Shown piece by piece: positions 63,163 to 64,000 of a DNA stretch of 64,000 nt; position 1 is the first letter of the stretch, and the number at the start of each line of letters is the position of its first letter. The notes beneath the pieces are model-generated. The model saw only the letters and a program-made list of their open reading frames with translations, did no database searches and was not told the origin of the DNA. This stretch comes from Thiosulfativibrio zosterae. Lineage in GTDB: Bacteria > Pseudomonadota > Gammaproteobacteria > Thiomicrospirales > Thiomicrospiraceae. The stretch is taken from the NCBI RefSeq assembly GCF_011398155.1, contig NZ_AP021888.1, positions 1,781,501 to 1,845,500 of the forward strand. Direction: 5' to 3'. The translations under genes and the position numbers were made by a program.

Positions 63163-64000
63163 TATACCGCTTTATTTCCAAGACCACTTTCGACCAAATT
63201 TGGCCAACCAAAGCAAAATGGGTTATTTTGTCTTGCAGCCTGACTTTGTTGTCGGCTTGCCAAACTGTGCCAACCCAAACCGCGCAAAATGCAATCTCCG
63301 AACCAACCCTGACCACTGATGAATCTCCTAAACTGCCTATTTTGGACTTAGAAATTCACAATGCAGAATCTGACATACCTGAAGACCTTGCTTTAAGGGT
63401 TTTGCAAAACACCCAGCAAAATCTTAATTTATTGGCCGACACGACACCTGAAGAACCCTTATCGATTTTTGTTAAGCCAACTGAGGGCGCTAAAGATCTT
63501 TGGCCAGTATTGTCTGAACGTTTTTTTATTACGCCCGCTAATACTCATAACTTTCAGGACTATTTAAACTATTACACCAAAAACCCTAATTATCTCACCC
63601 GCATTTCAGATAGAGCACGGCCTTATTTGTATTTTATTTTGCAAGAAGTCAAAAGTCGTCAAATGCCCTACGAAGTGGCTTTATTACCGGTGGTTGAAAG
63701 TGGTTTTCAACCCTATGCCAAGTCTTATCAAAGCGCTGCCGGACTTTGGCAGTTTATGCCCAATACAGGTGAAATGTTTGGGCTAGAACGCAACTGGTGG
63801 TATGACGGTCGTCAAGACATACATCGCAGTACTGAAGCCGCTTTAAATTACTTGCAACAACTCTATGTACAAAACGAATACGACTGGCTTTTGGCCCTAG
63901 CCTCTTATAATGCTGGTTATGGCAATGTGCTTAAGGCAAAACGACTTTACTTAAATAAAAACCCGAATGGGGATGCCAATTTTTGGAACATTCGTAAATA
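63159..64000 (+). CDS. mltD: Membrane-bound lytic murein transglycosylase D, 5' part
   Basis: Runs off the right edge of the window; 280 codons are present. The ATG at 63159 overlaps the gloB stop. The signal region ends in a lipobox (TLLSAC, Cys about 34), so the product should be an outer-membrane lipoprotein. The SLT domain starts near residue 165, with the catalytic Glu in LLPVVESGFQPYAKS, followed by AAGLWQFMPNTGEMFGL and ALASYNAGYGNV. LysM repeats expected at the C-terminus would lie outside the window. Confidence 0.93.
   Translation, partial: MIYRFISKTTFDQIWPTKAKWVILSCSLTLLSACQTVPTQTAQNAISEPTLTTDESPKLPILDLEIHNAESDIPEDLALRVLQNTQQNLNLLADTTPEEPLSIFVKPTEGAKDLWPVLSERFFITPANTHNFQDYLNYYTKNPNYLTRISDRARPYLYFILQEVKSRQMPYEVALLPVVESGFQPYAKSYQSAAGLWQFMPNTGEMFGLERNWWYDGRQDIHRSTEAALNYLQQLYVQNEYDWLLALASYNAGYGNVLKAKRLYLNKNPNGDANFWNIRK

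Overview
This window is chromosomal DNA of a gammaproteobacterium. The neighbourhoods dnaJ-dnaK-grpE-nadK-recN, fur-bamE-rnfH-ratA-smpB-ssrA and dnaQ-rnhA-yafS-like-gloB-mltD are those of gammaproteobacteria, and the tmRNA tag (ANDDNYALAA) is of gammaproteobacterial type. The moderately AT-rich composition and the gene set would suit a marine or sulfur-oxidising Thiotrichales/Piscirickettsiaceae-like organism, but genus is not decidable from sequence alone.

Layout. 1-15.5 kb is housekeeping: an rRNA pseudouridine synthase, dapB, the heat-shock chaperones (two sigma-32-type promoters are visible), NAD kinase, RecN, Fur, BamE, RnfH, RatA, SmpB, tmRNA and xanthine-guanine phosphoribosyltransferase. 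A di-haem cytochrome and a PhoX-like lipoprotein are inserted between recN and fur.

15.6-31.3 kb is a divergent purine-catabolism locus. The minus strand carries a GntR-type regulator, membrane urate oxidase PuuD, allantoinase PuuE, a NitT/TauT-type ABC transporter and OHCU decarboxylase. The plus strand carries HIU hydrolase, xanthine dehydrogenase XdhABC, a guanine deaminase and the ATPase and two permeases of a BMP-type nucleoside/purine importer. The locus continues at 46.6-57.0 kb on the minus strand with the BMP binding protein, a Tsx-like porin, an 8-oxoguanine/guanine deaminase, then amidase, oxamate amidohydrolase-like protein, TSUP transporter, ureidoglycine-glyoxylate aminotransferase, allantoate amidohydrolase and an RraA-like protein. 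A palindrome ATTGTAYACAAT sits before every one of these blocks and most likely is the operator of the GntR regulator, making one regulon for guanine/xanthine to oxamate/oxalate.

31.3-32.4 kb is non-coding and holds a 493-bp foldback element and two REP-like pairs.

32.4-46.4 kb is a guanidine-assimilation locus embedded between the two purine blocks: ABC permease and ATPase, a NikR-like repressor that has lost its nickel ligands, the two carboxyguanidine deiminase subunits (old name urea carboxylase-associated proteins), a guanidine-II riboswitch, guanidine carboxylase, and allophanate hydrolase. The matching binding protein lies at 45.4-46.4 kb on the other strand at the head of an operon of four genes of unknown purpose (desaturase-like hydroxylase, MBL-fold lactonase, TIM-barrel isomerase, DMT transporter). 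Both transcription units start with a sigma-54-type promoter, upstream NtrC-like sites and the same 28-bp inverted repeat TTATTAC-N14-GTAATAA, so they appear to be one nitrogen-controlled regulon.

57.2-64 kb is again housekeeping: SlyD-like PPIase, DnaQ, a diguanylate cyclase, an intact IS481-family element with a 7-bp target duplication, RNase HI, a methyltransferase, glyoxalase II and the start of MltD. A 10-bp palindrome CCAGGCCTGG with AT-rich flanks recurs eight times across the window, far above chance.
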